DNA of 64,000 bases, taken from assembly GCF_017813235.1 (NCBI RefSeq), contig NZ_JAGISH010000001.1, positions 310,001 through 374,000 on the forward strand, given 5' to 3'. The translations under genes were made by a program, and so were the position numbers. Positions 1 through 8,724 of the stretch are shown piece after piece (the first letter of the stretch is position 1; each line of letters begins with the position of its first letter). The notes beneath the pieces were generated by a model, which searched no databases, had not been told where the DNA came from, and saw only the letters and a program-made list of their open reading frames with translations. The stretch is from Sagittula salina. GTDB taxonomy: Bacteria > Pseudomonadota > Alphaproteobacteria > Rhodobacterales > Rhodobacteraceae.

Positions 1-1692
1 GGTGATCCCGAGACGGCGGCGCGAGCTTTGGAAGATCGGCTGGCCATCGTCTTCGGGCTGCGCGGGAGATTGGGCGGGAGATTGGGCGGGAGATTGGATG
101 GGGGCCTGCGCGTAGTGTTGAGCATGTGGCTGACCGTGATGCGGAGCGGCGCGCGGCGGGACCTGCGGAAAGGGAACCGGCTCCGCTGCGGCGCGGGTGG
201 GCGGCTCCTCCAGCAGCGAAGGATACGGCACCGGGTCGTCGTAGATCGGGCGTGGCGGCAGCGCGCGCGGCCCCGGCGCCTGCCGTTGCCCCTGCTGTGG
301 CGCGGGCTGGGGGGCCGCCTGCGGTGCGCGATGAGGCACGTGTCGCGGCTCTGGCTGGGGCCTCGGGGCAAGCGTCTGCAGCGTGGCCGGGCGCGCTGGT
401 TCGGGGTGGTGCTGGACGGGCTGATGCGTCGGGAGCGGCTGGGCATGGGCCGGCTGGTGGTGGCGGCGCGCAGGGGGCTGCGCCGCACCGTCAGTAGCGG
501 CGGGATGCGGCAGCGGCTCTGTGGCGGGCCAGGCCGGTTCCGGCGCGTGATGAGGAATGTGTTGGTTGCCCCCCGCCGAAGCCTGCGGCGGCGGGGACGT
601 CTGCGGCCTCGAGGGGGCTTGCGGGCGCTGGTCGCTCTGGGCGCCCTGCGCGCGCGGGGTACTCTGGGCGGCGACGCGGTCGCGGATTTCGCGCGACAGG
701 GGCTCTGCCCGCAGCACCCGCTCCGGCTGAGGGCCACGCGCGGCCTGCCGTGCCGCCTGAATGCGGGCCTGTGCCAGCGCCTGCTCCCGCGCCTCGGCGG
801 TGCGCGTGCGCGCGGCATGTTCCAGCGCCCGCTGCCGCGCGAGTTCGCGCGCCTGCGTCATGCGCGCCTGTTCGGCGGCGCGATCGGCCTCCGCCGCGCG
901 CTGCGCCGCCAGCGCGGGGTGCACCTTGAGCGCCGGATAGGCCTCTGCGGCGCGCGGCGCGGCGACCACAACAGGCGCCTGCCCTGGCGCGGCAGCGGCC
1001 GCCGACTGTTGCTGTGCATGCTGGCGGGCCTTGGCCTGCAGGACAGGCTCCGCCTGTGTGGCTGCGCGGGTCGGACGGGCGGCCTGCGGTTCCGGGGCGC
1101 GGGCTTGCGGCGTTGGCCGGATTTGCGGCTGGACCTGGGTTTGCGCCGGGGCCTGAGGATGCGGGCGCGGCGGTGCGACGACGTGCGAGGGCGTCTTAAT
1201 CGCAGATTGCACCACGTCCTGCGGAGCGCGCGCAGGGGCGGCACCGTGGGCCCGCGCCACCGTTTGGGAAATTGTCTGCGGCGCATCCTGCACCGCCCTG
1301 CCAGTGGCACCCTCAGAGGCACCCTGCGCCCCCTGCCCGCCCAGCGCGCTGCGTGCCATCCGCGCCACCAGCGCCGGGTCCGCGCCCGCCTCCAGCACCG
1401 CATTGAGCGACCCGAGCCGCTCCGACCACAGGTCCGTTGCCATGGTCACCCGGTCCGAAAGCATCAGCGTCGCTATCTTCGGATTGCGCCGCTCCGCCAT
1501 CGACACAAGGTCGGTCATGTACTGGCCAGCGGCCGTTTCCTCGACCAGCAGCAAGTCCACCATGGCCCGGCGCAGGCAGCATTCGGCCACCGCGAGGCTC
1601 CCCGATCCGGTGACGTGAATGCCCGCTTCGAGGAAGGCGATCTGCAGACGGTCCAGGCGGTCGGGGCGGCTGTCCAGTAGCAAGGCGTGCAT
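1..1692 (-). CDS. Receiver-like N-terminus with long Pro/Ala/Gln-rich tail, partial at window edge
   Basis: An open frame runs left from an ATG at 1692 to base 1 with no stop, so at least 564 codons are present and the C-terminus lies outside. The start has a good ribosome site (CAGGAG, 6 bases upstream). Residues 1 to about 115 have an alternating strand/helix pattern like a response-regulator receiver: MHALLLDSRPDRL, then VDLLLVEETAAG, then IATLMLSDR. The position where the phosphorylated Asp normally ends strand 3 appears to be Glu. From about residue 120 the protein is low complexity, rich in Pro, Ala, Gln and Arg, with a coiled stretch (AAEADRAAEQARMTQ) and a triple SPAQ repeat near the edge. 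The tail may be a scaffold or surface-anchoring linker; no function is assigned. The opposite strand also has a long frame, but its product is an arginine-rich shadow. Confidence 0.7.
   Translation of the reverse strand, partial: MHALLLDSRPDRLDRLQIAFLEAGIHVTGSGSLAVAECCLRRAMVDLLLVEETAAGQYMTDLVSMAERRNPKIATLMLSDRVTMATDLWSERLGSLNAVLEAGADPALVARMARSALGGQGAQGASEGATGRAVQDAPQTISQTVARAHGAAPARAPQDVVQSAIKTPSHVVAPPRPHPQAPAQTQVQPQIRPTPQARAPEPQAARPTRAATQAEPVLQAKARQHAQQQSAAAAAPGQAPVVVAAPRAAEAYPALKVHPALAAQRAAEADRAAEQARMTQARELARQRALEHAARTRTAEAREQALAQARIQAARQAARGPQPERVLRAEPLSREIRDRVAAQSTPRAQGAQSDQRPQAPSRPQTSPPPQASAGGNQHIPHHAPEPAWPATEPLPHPAATDGAAQPPARRHHQPAHAQPLPTHQPVQHHPEPARPATLQTLAPRPQPEPRHVPHRAPQAAPQPAPQQGQRQAPGPRALPPRPIYDDPVPYPSLLEEPPTRAAAEPVPFPQVPPRAAPHHGQPHAQHYAQAPIQSPAQSPAQSPAQPEDDGQPIFQSSRRRLGIT
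64..99. repeat. 12-bp tandem repeat, three units
   Basis: Three consecutive 12-base units (gggagattgggc, the last ending in gat) lie inside the partial gene. On the coding strand they encode three SPAQ repeats, so they add length in frame. This is a slippage-prone tract in a low-complexity region. Confidence 0.85.
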
Positions 1693-1787
1693 GGCGCTCT
1701 CCTGTTTGATGACCCTGGGGCAGCTCCCGGGTTTCTGCAGCCAGATTTGGACGAAGGCGCTTAAAATATGTTGAACAGTTGAGATAA

Positions 1788-3002
1788 ATGACCGTCAAAC
1801 CGAACCGCGCCGGAAACATTCCACTGGAATCTTTGCAGGAATCCCCGCCAGATGCGGGAATGGACCTGCACCGCCGTTACATGACCATACCCGACCTGCG
1901 CGCGGGCGCGCGCCGCCGGGTGCCGGGCTTTGCCTGGGCCTTTCTGGAGACCGCCACCGGCACGCAGTCAACGCCGCGCCGCAACCGCGCGGCACTGGAC
2001 GATGTGCTGTTCACACCCTCGATCCTGGACGGTGAAGTGGCCCCGGATTTCACCACGCGCCTCTTTGGTCAGACCCACCCCCTGCCCTTCGGCGTGGCCC
2101 CGGTCGGCCATTCCGGTCTGCTCTGGCCTGGTGCCGAAATCATGCTCGCAAAGACTGCGACCGCGCAGGATCTGCCCTATACGCTGTCGACCGTCGCGAC
2201 CATGACCCCCGAGGAGGTCGGCCCGCACACCGGCGGGCGCGGCTGGTTCCAGCTTTATCCGCCGCGCGACCCGGACGTGCGGCGCGACATGCTGCGGCGC
2301 GCCAGGGACAGCGGATTCCATGTACTGGTTCTGACCGCCGACGTGCCCGTGGCCTCGCGGCGCGAGGCGCAGGTACAGGGCGGACTGACGCAGCCGCCGC
2401 GACTCACGCCGCGTATCCTTGCGCAATGCGCGCAGCGCCCCGCCTGGTCGCTGGCCCGCCTTCGCGCCGGAATGCCCCGGATGAAGACGCTGGAGCCCTA
2501 CACACAGGACTTCAGCGCGCGCGATCCGACAGCGCATGTGGGCTACCTGCTGCGCACCGCGCCGGACATGGACTACGTGAAATGGCTGCGCTCGGAATGG
2601 GCCGGCCCGCTGGTCGTGAAGGGCGTGCTGGGCGCCAAGGATGTCGCTCCGCTGGAGGCCGCTGGGGTGGACGGCATCTGGGTTTCGAACCACGGCGGGC
2701 GGCAGTTCGACGCGGCCCCTGCGGCCCTGCGGCAATTGCCCGCGATCCGTGCAGCGACCCGGCTGCCGATCCTGTATGACAGCGGCATCGAGTCGGCGCT
2801 CGACATCCTCAGGGCAATCGCGCTGGGCGCGGATTTCGTCATGATGGCGCGGGCCTGGCACTACGCGCTCTGCGCACTGGGGCCGCCGGGCCCGGCCCAT
2901 CTGGTGGAGATCCTGCGCCGCGATCTGACCGCCTGCATCGGGCAGCTGGGGGCAGCCCGACCGGTAGACCTGCGCGGCCGCACGCTTTCCGCCCGGGACT
3001 GA
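1788..3002 (+). CDS. FMN-dependent alpha-hydroxy-acid oxidizing protein (L-lactate dehydrogenase/glycolate oxidase family)
   Basis: This 404-residue flavoprotein belongs to the FMN-binding TIM-barrel family that oxidises L-2-hydroxy acids to 2-keto acids. Visible family features are the N-terminal LHRRYMTIPDLRAGARRRVPGFAW stretch split around residue 28-50, the GWFQLYPP strand, a VVKGVL lysine strand, and the catalytic SNHGGRQ motif with His302 and Arg305, followed by LPILYDSGI and GADFVMMAR for phosphate binding. An ATG at 1860 (MDLHRRY), preceded by GCGGGA, is a plausible alternative start closer to typical family N-termini; the first ATG has only a weak ribosome site. The substrate (lactate, glycolate, mandelate or other) cannot be told from sequence. 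It stands alone, 177 bases before pyc. Confidence 0.85.
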   Translation: MTVKPNRAGNIPLESLQESPPDAGMDLHRRYMTIPDLRAGARRRVPGFAWAFLETATGTQSTPRRNRAALDDVLFTPSILDGEVAPDFTTRLFGQTHPLPFGVAPVGHSGLLWPGAEIMLAKTATAQDLPYTLSTVATMTPEEVGPHTGGRGWFQLYPPRDPDVRRDMLRRARDSGFHVLVLTADVPVASRREAQVQGGLTQPPRLTPRILAQCAQRPAWSLARLRAGMPRMKTLEPYTQDFSARDPTAHVGYLLRTAPDMDYVKWLRSEWAGPLVVKGVLGAKDVAPLEAAGVDGIWVSNHGGRQFDAAPAALRQLPAIRAATRLPILYDSGIESALDILRAIALGADFVMMARAWHYALCALGPPGPAHLVEILRRDLTACIGQLGAARPVDLRGRTLSARD

Positions 3003-3056
3003 CCGCACGTGCAGTGCCTCCTCGCGCGGCCGGATGCCCACGCCGGGCGCGATGGC

Positions 3057-3094
3057 TTTGCAAACCCGTCGCGTGACGACAATTAATTTGCAAA
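3057..3094 (+). promoter_or_regulatory. Two TTTGCAAA boxes upstream of pyc
   Basis: Perfect 8-base palindromes TTTGCAAA lie at 3057-3064 and 3087-3094, each followed by CCC, with start-to-start spacing of 30 bases (about three helical turns). They sit 86-123 bases before the pyc start. TTTGCAAA is the type of site described for short-chain acyl-CoA responsive regulators (PccR/ScfR and RamB-like). Assignment to such a regulator is inference. Confidence 0.55.
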
Positions 3095-3135
3095 CCCTCT
3101 TGCGCTGCGGCGCGGCACAGCGTCAAAGTAATAAT

Positions 3136-3145
3136 GTTGCGCAAC
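3136..3145. promoter_or_regulatory. GTTGCGCAAC palindrome upstream of pyc
   Basis: A perfect 10-base palindrome lies 35 bases before the pyc start within an AT-rich stretch (aataatgttgcgcaaccaag). It could be a third operator or a diverged relative of the TTTGCAAA boxes. No regulator is encoded nearby. Confidence 0.35.
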
Positions 3146-3179
3146 CAAGCAATAATAATGCGTCGGAGGACCAGCGCTT

Positions 3180-6100
3180 ATGGCCGAATTCGAAAAGATT
3201 CTTGTCGCCAACCGGGGTGAAATCGCGATTCGCATCATGCGGGCGGCGAATGAAATGGGGAAGAAGACCGTCGCGGTCTTCGCCGAGGAAGACAAGCTGG
3301 GCCTCCATCGCTTCAAGGCGGACGAGGCTTATCGGATCGGTGAGGGGCTGGGGCCGGTGCAGGCCTACCTGTCGATTGACGAGATCATCCGCGTGGCGAA
3401 GGAAAGCGGCGCCGACGCAATCCACCCGGGCTATGGCCTGCTGTCGGAGAACCCCGATTTCGTCGACGCCTGCGTGGCCAACGGCATCGCCTTCATCGGC
3501 CCAAAGGCCGAGACGATGCGCGCGCTCGGTGACAAGGCCAGCGCCCGCAAGGTGGCCGTTGCCGCTGGCGTTCCGGTCATCCCCGCAACCGACGTGCTGG
3601 CCGACGACTGGGACGCCATCATCAAGGAGGCCACCGAAATCGGCTTTCCGCTGATGCTGAAAGCCTCCTGGGGCGGTGGCGGGCGCGGCATGCGACCGAT
3701 CAACGACGCCAAGGAACTGAAGGAAAAGGTGCTGGAGGGGCGCCGCGAGGCACAGGCCGCCTTTGGCAACGACGAAGGTTATCTGGAAAAGATGATCATC
3801 CGCGCCCGCCACGTCGAGGTGCAGATCCTCGGCGACCAGCACGGCAACATCTACCACCTGTTCGAGCGGGACTGCTCGGTTCAGCGCCGCAACCAGAAGG
3901 TGGTGGAGCGCGCCCCGGCCCCCTACCTGTCCGAGGCGCAGCGCGAGGAAATCTGCGAGCTTGGCCGCAAGATCTGCGCGCATGTGAACTACGAATGTGC
4001 CGGAACCGTCGAATTCCTGATGGATATGGACACGGGCGCCTTTTACTTCATCGAGGTCAACCCCCGCGTGCAGGTGGAACACACCGTCACCGAGGAAGTC
4101 ACCGGCATCGACATCGTGCAGGCGCAGATCCTGATCGCCGAGGGCAAGACGCTGGCCGAGGCCACAGGCAAGGCCTCGCAATACGACATCCGCCTGACCG
4201 GCCATGCCTTGCAGACCCGGATCACCACCGAGGACCCGACCAACAACTTCATCCCCGACTACGGGCGCATCACCGCCTACCGCAGCGCCACCGGCATGGG
4301 CATCCGTCTGGACGGTGGCACGGCCTACGCGGGCGGGGTGATCACGCGCTATTACGATTCGCTGCTGGTGAAGGTCACGGCCAAGGCACCGACGCCGGAG
4401 CAGGCCATCCGGCGCATGGACCGCGCCCTGCGCGAGTTCCGAATCCGTGGCGTGACGACGAACATCGAGTTCGTCATCAACCTGCTAAAGCACCCGACCT
4501 TCCTGTCGAACCAGTACACCACGAAGTTCATCGACACGACGCCGGAGCTCTTCGACTTCAAGAAGCGCCGCGACCGCGGCACCAAGGTGCTGACCTACAT
4601 CGCCGACATCACCGTGAACGGCCACCCGGAGGTGCAAGGCCGCGCCATGCCGCATCCGGACCTGAAACCCGCGCGCGCGCCCATGCTGCGCACGCAGGAG
4701 ATCGCCCCCGGCACCCGGACCCTGCTGGAGGAAAAAGGCCCCAAGGCCGTCGCGGACTGGATGCTGGCGCAGAAGAAGCTGCTCATCACCGACACCACCA
4801 TGCGCGACGGGCACCAGTCGTTGCTGGCGACGCGGATGCGTTCGATCGACATGATCCACGCGGCACCCGCCTACGCGCACAACCTGCCGCAGCTGTTCTC
4901 CATGGAATGCTGGGGCGGCGCGACCTTCGACGTGGCCTATCGTTTCCTGCAGGAATGCCCGTGGCAGCGCCTGCGTGACCTGCGCGCGCGGATGCCGAAC
5001 CTGCTGACGCAGATGCTGCTGCGCGGCGCGAACGGCGTGGGCTACACCAACTACCCCGACAACGTGGTGCAGTTCTTCGTGAAGCAGGCGGCCGAGACCG
5101 GCGTCGACGTCTTCCGCGTTTTCGACAGCCTGAACTGGGTGGAAAACATGCGCGTCGCCATGGACGCGGTGCTGGAGACCGGCAAGATCCTCGAAGGCAC
5201 CGTCTGCTACACCGGCGACATGCTGGACCCGGACCGATCCAAATACGACCTGAAGTACTATGTCGCTATGGCAAAGGAACTGCGCGACGCGGGCGCCCAT
5301 GTCATCGGCCTGAAGGACATGGCCGGCCTGCTGAAGGCCAACGCCGCCTATGCGCTGGTGAAGGCCCTGAAGGAAGAGGTCGGCCTGCCCGTCCACTTCC
5401 ACACGCATGACACCTCCGGTGCGGCGATCGCCACCATCATGGAGGCCTCGCGCGCGGGAGTGGATTGCGTCGATGCGGCGATGGATGCGCTCTCCGGCAA
5501 CACCTCCCAGCCGACACTGGGATCGGTCGTCGAGGCGCTGCGCTTCACCGAACGCGACACCGGCCTCGACATGGCGGCGATCCGAGCGATCTCCAACTAC
5601 TGGGAGGCGGTGCGCGGCCAGTACGCGGCATTTGAGAGCGGTATGCAGGCCCCGGCCTCCGAGGTTTACCTGCACGAGATGCCCGGCGGCCAGTTCACCA
5701 ACCTCAAGGCGCAGGCGCGGGGCCTCGGCCTCGAGGAACGCTGGCACGAGGTCGCCCAGACCTATGCCGACGTGAACCAGATGTTCGGCGACATCGTGAA
5801 GGTCACGCCGTCGTCGAAGGTCGTGGGGGACATGGCGCTGATGATGGTGTCGCAGGGCCTGACCCGCGCACAGGTGGAGGACCCCAAAACGGACCTCTCC
5901 TTCCCCGACTCGGTCATCGACATGATGAAGGGCAACCTCGGCCAACCGCCGGGCGGCTGGCCGAAGAATATCCAGAAGAAGATCCTCAAGGACGAGAAGC
6001 CCTTTACCGAACGCCCCGGCCTGAAGGCCGCGCCCGTCGATATTGAACAGACCCGCAAGACGCTGTCCGAGCAGCTGGGCGGGGCCGAGATCGACGACGA

Positions 6101-6623
6101 GGATCTGAGCGGCTACCTTATGTATCCGAAGGTCTTCACCGACTACGCGGCACGCCACGAGATGTACGGCCCCGTGCGCGCCCTGCCAACGCGGACCTTC
6201 TTCTACGGCATGGAACAGGGCGACGAGATCACCGCCGAGATCGACCCCGGCAAGACGCTGGAAATCCGCCTTCAGGCAGTGGGCGAGACGCAGGACGACG
6301 GCGAGGTGCGCGTGTTCTTCGAACTCAACGGCCAGCCACGCACCATTCGCGTGCCCGACCGCAAGGCAAAGGCCACTTCCGCCGCGCGCCCCAAGGCCGA
6401 GGTCGGCAACCCCAATCACATCGGCGCGCCGATGCCGGGGGTGGTGTCCTCCATCGGGGTGAAGGCCGGCGACAAGGTGAAGACCGGCGATCTCATGCTG
6501 ACCATCGAGGCGATGAAGATGGAAACCGGGATGCACGCCGAACGCGACGGCACGGTCAAGGCGGTGCACGTCGCAGCCGGTGCCCAGATCGACGCGAAGG
6601 ACCTGCTGATCGAATTGGAGTAA
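3180..6623 (+). CDS. pyc: Pyruvate carboxylase, single-chain
   Basis: The 1147-residue protein carboxylates pyruvate to oxaloacetate using ATP, bicarbonate and biotin, the anaplerotic step feeding the TCA cycle and gluconeogenesis. Domains in order: biotin carboxylase with ATP-grasp (about 1-450, with GGGGRGM and EVNPRVQVEHTVTE); carboxyltransferase TIM barrel (about 530-800, with DTTMRDGHQSLLATRMR and GANGVGYTNYPDN); the linking PC/OADA domain; and the biotinyl domain with EAMKMETG, biotinylated Lys1113. Length is normal for the alpha4 form. The ATG is preceded by GGAGGA. The gene is monocistronic, followed by a strong terminator, and the upstream region carries TTTGCAAA boxes suggesting acyl-CoA-responsive control. 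Confidence 0.97.
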   Translation: MAEFEKILVANRGEIAIRIMRAANEMGKKTVAVFAEEDKLGLHRFKADEAYRIGEGLGPVQAYLSIDEIIRVAKESGADAIHPGYGLLSENPDFVDACVANGIAFIGPKAETMRALGDKASARKVAVAAGVPVIPATDVLADDWDAIIKEATEIGFPLMLKASWGGGGRGMRPINDAKELKEKVLEGRREAQAAFGNDEGYLEKMIIRARHVEVQILGDQHGNIYHLFERDCSVQRRNQKVVERAPAPYLSEAQREEICELGRKICAHVNYECAGTVEFLMDMDTGAFYFIEVNPRVQVEHTVTEEVTGIDIVQAQILIAEGKTLAEATGKASQYDIRLTGHALQTRITTEDPTNNFIPDYGRITAYRSATGMGIRLDGGTAYAGGVITRYYDSLLVKVTAKAPTPEQAIRRMDRALREFRIRGVTTNIEFVINLLKHPTFLSNQYTTKFIDTTPELFDFKKRRDRGTKVLTYIADITVNGHPEVQGRAMPHPDLKPARAPMLRTQEIAPGTRTLLEEKGPKAVADWMLAQKKLLITDTTMRDGHQSLLATRMRSIDMIHAAPAYAHNLPQLFSMECWGGATFDVAYRFLQECPWQRLRDLRARMPNLLTQMLLRGANGVGYTNYPDNVVQFFVKQAAETGVDVFRVFDSLNWVENMRVAMDAVLETGKILEGTVCYTGDMLDPDRSKYDLKYYVAMAKELRDAGAHVIGLKDMAGLLKANAAYALVKALKEEVGLPVHFHTHDTSGAAIATIMEASRAGVDCVDAAMDALSGNTSQPTLGSVVEALRFTERDTGLDMAAIRAISNYWEAVRGQYAAFESGMQAPASEVYLHEMPGGQFTNLKAQARGLGLEERWHEVAQTYADVNQMFGDIVKVTPSSKVVGDMALMMVSQGLTRAQVEDPKTDLSFPDSVIDMMKGNLGQPPGGWPKNIQKKILKDEKPFTERPGLKAAPVDIEQTRKTLSEQLGGAEIDDEDLSGYLMYPKVFTDYAARHEMYGPVRALPTRTFFYGMEQGDEITAEIDPGKTLEIRLQAVGETQDDGEVRVFFELNGQPRTIRVPDRKAKATSAARPKAEVGNPNHIGAPMPGVVSSIGVKAGDKVKTGDLMLTIEAMKMETGMHAERDGTVKAVHVAAGAQIDAKDLLIELE

Positions 6624-6647
6624 GTCTCCCTCAGCGCGAGATACCCC

Positions 6648-6677
6648 GAAGGCCCGCCCGGTGCGGGCCTTCTTTTT
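6648..6677 (+). terminator. Rho-independent terminator of pyc
   Basis: A perfect 10-bp stem (gaaggcccgc / gcgggccttc, loop ccggt) is followed by five T residues, 24 bases after the pyc stop. Confidence 0.9.
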
Positions 6678-6833
6678 GTCAAGGCTGGCCGACCAGCTGT
6701 TGCCCCCTACCCGGCGTACCGGGCAGGGATCGGCCCGATCCCGCCTGCCCGCCCGTGCGCCGGTTCCGGCGCGAGCCTTTTGCGCTATACCCGAAGCCGA
6801 CCGCTTGATCCGCCGCCCCGGGAGGCACCCTGC

Positions 6834-7337
6834 TTGTTCACGCCGCTCCGCCCCCTCGCTTTGCTCGCCTGCCTTGCCACGCCGCTGCTCGCGCAGGAGG
6901 CGGCGCTGGAAACCGCCGAGGACGATCCCGCCCTGCGCGCCGCGATCATGGATGCGCGCAGCCATCTCGACGTGGTGCTGTCGCGCCTGACCGGCGAGGA
7001 GGGCGGGCTCCACCCGGCCCTGAACCTGAAGGTCGCGCTGCCCGTGCAACACTTCGACGTCGACTCCGAGGTCCTCTGGGTCGACCGCATCGCGCGCGAC
7101 GGCGAGGGGTACACCGGCCATCTTGCCAACCAGCCCGCCCACCTGCCGGGGCATCAGATGGGCGACCGCGTGCGTTTTGGACGGGCGCAGATCGTCGATT
7201 GGTCGGTGCTGGGCGAGGACGGCCGCATGTCGGGGCATTACACCACCCGCGTGCTGATGCGCGCCATGACCCGGACGCAGGCGGGCCAGATCCGCGACAT
7301 GCTGTCCGCCGATCCCATGCCGGAGGCCTGGCGCTGA
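6834..7337 (+). CDS. Exported DUF2314 family protein
   Basis: The preferred start is TTG at 6834, 8 bases after GGGAGG, giving 167 residues that open with a signal peptide (MFTPLRPLALLACLATPLLAQ). An in-frame TTG at 6780 lacks a comparable site. The C-terminal half has the DUF2314 pattern: GHLANQPAHLPGHQMGDRV, then FGRAQIVDWSVL, then GRMSGHYTTRVLM. Family members are small proteins of unknown function, sometimes exported. It follows the pyc terminator and is probably transcribed separately. Confidence 0.75.
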   Translation: MFTPLRPLALLACLATPLLAQEAALETAEDDPALRAAIMDARSHLDVVLSRLTGEEGGLHPALNLKVALPVQHFDVDSEVLWVDRIARDGEGYTGHLANQPAHLPGHQMGDRVRFGRAQIVDWSVLGEDGRMSGHYTTRVLMRAMTRTQAGQIRDMLSADPMPEAWR

Positions 7338-7419
7338 TCCCCCTCGCCAAGCCGCGCGCCCTGCCCTAGCCTGCGTGCCAGACCCTCGGAAAAGTCCCGG
7401 GGACATACAGGGAGACGCC

Positions 7420-7818
7420 ATGCCGCTGAAGAAAACCGCCGCGCAGATGGTCGCCGCGGCCCGCGCCCGCATAGAGGAAATCGACACGGCGGCGGGTATC
7501 GCCTTGCTCGACGCCCCCGGAACCGTCTTCGTCGACATTCGCGACATCCGCGAACGCCAGAAACAGGGCTACATCCCCGGCGCCCTGCACGCGCCACGCG
7601 GCATGATCGAGTTCTGGGTCGACCCCGACAGCCCCTACCACAAACCGGTGTTCGCCGAAGGCAAACGCTACGTTTTCCACTGCGCCTCCGGCTGGCGCTC
7701 CGCACTGACGGTGGCCACCCTTCAGGACATGGGGTTCGAGGCCGCGCACCTGCGCGACGGCTTCTCCGACTGGGTGACACAGGGCGGTCCGGTCGAAAAG
7801 GACGTGCAATGGGGCTGA
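7420..7818 (+). CDS. Rhodanese-like domain protein
   Basis: This 132-residue protein is a single rhodanese domain. It has the FVDIRDIRERQKQGYIPGALHAP substrate-loop region (first about 70 residues) and the active-site loop HCASGWRSAL, whose Cys is the presumed persulfide carrier; it ends with GFSDWV. The ATG at 7420 is chosen because GGGAG lies just upstream; an upstream GTG at 7375 has no site. The likely role is sulfur transfer or cyanide/thiosulfate handling in the cytoplasm; the partner is unknown. It lies 4 bases ahead of the VOC gene and is probably cotranscribed with it. Confidence 0.85.
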   Translation: MPLKKTAAQMVAAARARIEEIDTAAGIALLDAPGTVFVDIRDIRERQKQGYIPGALHAPRGMIEFWVDPDSPYHKPVFAEGKRYVFHCASGWRSALTVATLQDMGFEAAHLRDGFSDWVTQGGPVEKDVQWG

Positions 7819-7822
7819 CAGC

Positions 7823-8209
7823 ATGAGCATGACCCTCTCCGCCTTCGCCTTCCTCGTGCCGGAGTACGACGCGGGCATCGCCTTCTTCACCGAAACGCTG
7901 GGCTTCGACCTGCTCGAAGACACCACCATGGGCCCGGAAAAACGCTGGGTCCGCGTGGGGCGCGACGGCCAGACGCCGATTCTGATCGCACGCGCGGTGG
8001 GTGCGCAACGCGACCACATTGGCCAACAGGGCGGCGGACGCGTCTGGCTGTTCCTGACCACCGACGACTTTGCCCGTGACCACGCGCGGATGACGACTCA
8101 AGGCATCGTTTTCGAAGAGGACCCGCGCCACGAACCCTACGGAACCGTGGCCGTTTTCCGCGACCCCTGGGGCAACCGCTGGGACCTTATCGAGCCTGCC
8201 GCCAAGTAA
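7823..8209 (+). CDS. VOC (glyoxalase/bleomycin resistance) superfamily protein
   Basis: The 128-residue protein has two beta-alpha-beta-beta-beta repeats of the vicinal oxygen chelate fold: an FLVPEYDAGIAFFTETLGFDLLED start, central VWLFLTTDDF, and a closing GTVAVFRDPWGNRWDLIEP. The closing motif is typical of glyoxalase-like enzymes, where the Glu can bind metal. The substrate is not predictable. It starts 4 bases after the rhodanese stop, implying translational coupling. Confidence 0.85.
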   Translation: MSMTLSAFAFLVPEYDAGIAFFTETLGFDLLEDTTMGPEKRWVRVGRDGQTPILIARAVGAQRDHIGQQGGGRVWLFLTTDDFARDHARMTTQGIVFEEDPRHEPYGTVAVFRDPWGNRWDLIEPAAK

Positions 8210-8221
8210 GGCAGGCTGATC

Positions 8222-8254
8222 GCGGAAATTTTCGCGCGGGGCGAATTTTTCCGC
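8222..8254. repeat. Imperfect inverted repeat before the tRNA pair
   Basis: Arms of 13 bases (gcggaaattttcg and cgaatttttccgc) match at 11 of 13 positions around a 7-base loop. The element lies between the VOC stop and the first tRNA and could end VOC transcription, though it lacks a clean T run. Confidence 0.35.
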
Positions 8255-8304
8255 TTGCGGCCCCCGCGCGGCAGCCTTATACGCCCCTCCACACCATCTG
8301 GTAA

Positions 8305-8379
8305 GCGGGCGTAGCTCAGGGGTAGAGCATAACCTTGCCAAGGTTAGGGTCGGGCGTTCGAATCGCCTCGCCCGCTCCA
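8305..8379 (+). tRNA. tRNA-Gly (GCC), copy 1
   Basis: A 75-base cloverleaf has acceptor GCGGGCG paired with CGCCCGC, discriminator T and an encoded CCA. The D-arm has GTAGCTC...GGGTAGAGC, the anticodon loop is TTGCCAA (anticodon GCC) and the T-arm contains GTTCGAATC. Confidence 0.98.
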
Positions 8380-8420
8380 AATGGTGAAAAGCCGGGTAAC
8401 CCGGCGCGACAGACTGGTTT

Positions 8421-8495
8421 GCGGGCGTAGCTCAGGGGTAGAGCATAACCTTGCCAAGGTTAGGGTCGGGCGTTCGAATCGCCTCGCCCGCTCCA
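8421..8495 (+). tRNA. tRNA-Gly (GCC), copy 2
   Basis: Base-for-base identical to the copy at 8305-8379, including the encoded CCA, with a 41-base spacer. The pair is probably processed from one transcript. Confidence 0.98.
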
Positions 8496-8724
8496 GTTGT
8501 CACACTTATCCGATCAACAAATATCAGGCGCCGCCCTCCGGCAGGCCGTCGTCTGGCAGGTCAAAGGCAGTCGTCCCTTGGCTGAACGCCAGCCTCCGCC
8601 GGCCCTGCGGACCGGTGAACCGCCTGCGACCGGCAGGCGACAGCACCCCCGCAAAACGCCGCCGCCCCCTTTCCGTGCCCGTTTGCGCCGCCTATAAGCG
8701 CCGCAAAACACGAAGGATCCGCCC

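Noticed and set aside
28..1680. Long plus-strand open frame with arginine-rich product opposite the receiver-like gene.
   Set aside because: Its product is Arg/Gly/Leu-rich with no domain, and the minus-strand frame has a good ribosome site and an ordered N-terminal domain.
4485..7547. Long minus-strand frame across pyc and the DUF2314 gene.
   Set aside because: It is a shadow of a high-GC coding region; pyc is unmistakable in the other direction.
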